A stretch of 5,906 nt of DNA from Verrucomicrobia subdivision 6 bacterium (GTDB lineage Bacteria; Verrucomicrobiota; Verrucomicrobiia; Methylacidiphilales; Verrucolacustridaceae): the NCBI GenBank assembly GCA_945866245.1, contig CAMBGW010000065.1, positions 1-5,906 of the forward strand, read 5' to 3'. The notes under the pieces were generated by a model, which did not search any database, had not been told where the DNA came from, and worked only from the letters and a program-made list of their open reading frames with translations. Both the position numbers and the translations under genes were made by a program. Shown here piece after piece: positions 5,134 through 5,906 of this stretch. Each line of letters starts with the position of its first letter. The first letter of the stretch is position 1.

Positions 5134-5906
5134 ATGGCCATGACCCCACTGGAAGAGCTGAGACATTCAAGCGCGCACGTGTTGGCGACGGCGGTGCTTC
5201 GGTTATGGCCCGATGCCTTGCTGGATATTGGCCCCCCGACGGATGCTGGATTCTATTACGATTTCGACCTATCCCATCGATTCAGCGAGGAAGACTTTGT
5301 AAAAATCGAAGCGGAGATGCGGAAAATAGTTCAGGAGAACCAACTCTTCACACGTAAAGAGGTGAGCCGATCGGAAGCAAAGGCCTTCTTTGAGGAAAAG
5401 AAACAGCCATACAAAATTGGCCGGTTGGGAGATATTCCGGATGGTGAGGCGATTTCTTTTTATACGAACGGTGGGTTTACTGATCTCTGTGCTGGCACCC
5501 ACGTCAAGAGCACGGGGGAGATTCAGGCATTTAAGTTGCTGCGATTGGCCGGGGCTTATCATCGGGGAGATGAGAAGAACAAGATGCTGCAGCGTATTTA
5601 TGGGACAGCTTTTCCGAGCAAGGCAGAGTTGGAGGCTAGTCTAAAGGCGCAGGAGGAAGCTCTCCTACGGGATCATCGGAAGCTCGGGAAGGAGCTAGAT
5701 CTATTTTTGATCGATGATGAGGTGGGGCAAGGACTGGTGATGTGGACGCCAAACGGTGCGATTGTCCGGCACGAGATGCAGCGGTTTCTTTTGGAGGAGT
5801 TAGGCAAGCGTGGATATGAGCAGGTCTTTACCCCGCATATTGGGAGACTGGAACTCTATCGCACCTCGGGACACTTTCCTTACTACCAAGAGTCTCAATA
5901 TCCCCC
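5134..5906 (+). CDS. thrS: Threonyl-tRNA synthetase lacking the N-terminal TGS domain, 3' end cut off
   Basis: This class II synthetase charges tRNA-Thr and clears mis-attached serine. The frame is open from ATG 5134 to the window end, giving 257 residues. It begins MAMTPLEELRHSSAHVLATA, so the first editing motif (H11, H15; H73 and H77 in E. coli) lies about 62 residues earlier than usual: the whole TGS domain is absent. An in-frame TGA at 5128-5130 and the intact cysS end exclude a missed upstream start. The editing domain is otherwise complete: GPPTDAGFYYDFDL (33-46), then C119 and H123 in DLCAGTHVKSTG. The linker RDHRKLGKELDLF (179-191) leads into the catalytic core (MWTPNGAIVRHEM), and the window stops inside motif 1, after LYRTSGHFPYYQE. 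Serine editing should be retained. It lies 9 bases after cysS. In many bacteria thrS precedes infC-rpmI-rplT, which cannot be checked here. Confidence 0.98.
   Translation, partial: MAMTPLEELRHSSAHVLATAVLRLWPDALLDIGPPTDAGFYYDFDLSHRFSEEDFVKIEAEMRKIVQENQLFTRKEVSRSEAKAFFEEKKQPYKIGRLGDIPDGEAISFYTNGGFTDLCAGTHVKSTGEIQAFKLLRLAGAYHRGDEKNKMLQRIYGTAFPSKAELEASLKAQEEALLRDHRKLGKELDLFLIDDEVGQGLVMWTPNGAIVRHEMQRFLLEELGKRGYEQVFTPHIGRLELYRTSGHFPYYQESQYP

Noticed and set aside
5091..5357. + strand frame of 88 codons across the cysS-thrS junction, and the 5390-5644 frame
   Set aside because: Both are shadows of thrS, whose real frame runs open from 5134 to the window end with full family similarity.
1..5906. A hidden defence, mobile or otherwise novel system
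   Set aside because: There are no transposase, integrase, repeat array, tRNA or toxin-like genes, and nearly all bases belong to housekeeping genes or simple membrane/exported proteins.

Overview
The window is an ordinary bacterial housekeeping segment with about 50% GC by eye. It holds seven protein-coding genes and very little non-coding DNA; the longest gap is 120 bases. The organism cannot be named from the sequence alone. The threonyl-tRNA synthetase starts directly at the editing domain, has no N-terminal TGS domain, and carries a TSGHFPYY-type motif. I recall this form from Verrucomicrobia and relatives, so that phylum or a neighbour is my best but unproven guess. The hemB product is of the zinc-cysteine-free type, which fits but does not prove it.

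Layout. Bases 1-1152 (+ strand) carry the 3' part of nuoH (complex I membrane subunit H) and, 22 bases later, a small exported protein of unknown function where nuoI would often be expected. Bases 1177-3600 (- strand) carry a three-gene, probably co-transcribed unit. Read in its own direction it is a six-helix LysE/GAP-like membrane protein, then hemB (porphobilinogen synthase), then a conserved-looking two-helix membrane protein of unknown function. This unit converges on the nuoH unit with only 24 bases between stop codons and no recognisable terminator. Bases 3601-3720 form a divergent intergenic region. Bases 3721-5906 (+ strand) carry cysS (complete) and thrS (cut off by the window end), 9 bases apart and very likely one operon.

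Functionally the window covers energy conversion (nuoH), tetrapyrrole synthesis (hemB) and tRNA charging (cysS, thrS), with three poorly characterised membrane or exported proteins between them. I see no mobile element, CRISPR array, RNA gene, toxin-antitoxin pair or defence system, and no convincing evidence of a new system. The points most worth a second look are the TGS-less ThrRS, an identical 9-base element (CCTAGGTTT) exactly 5 bases before the ATG of both cysS and thrS, and the small exported protein that ends the nuo segment.
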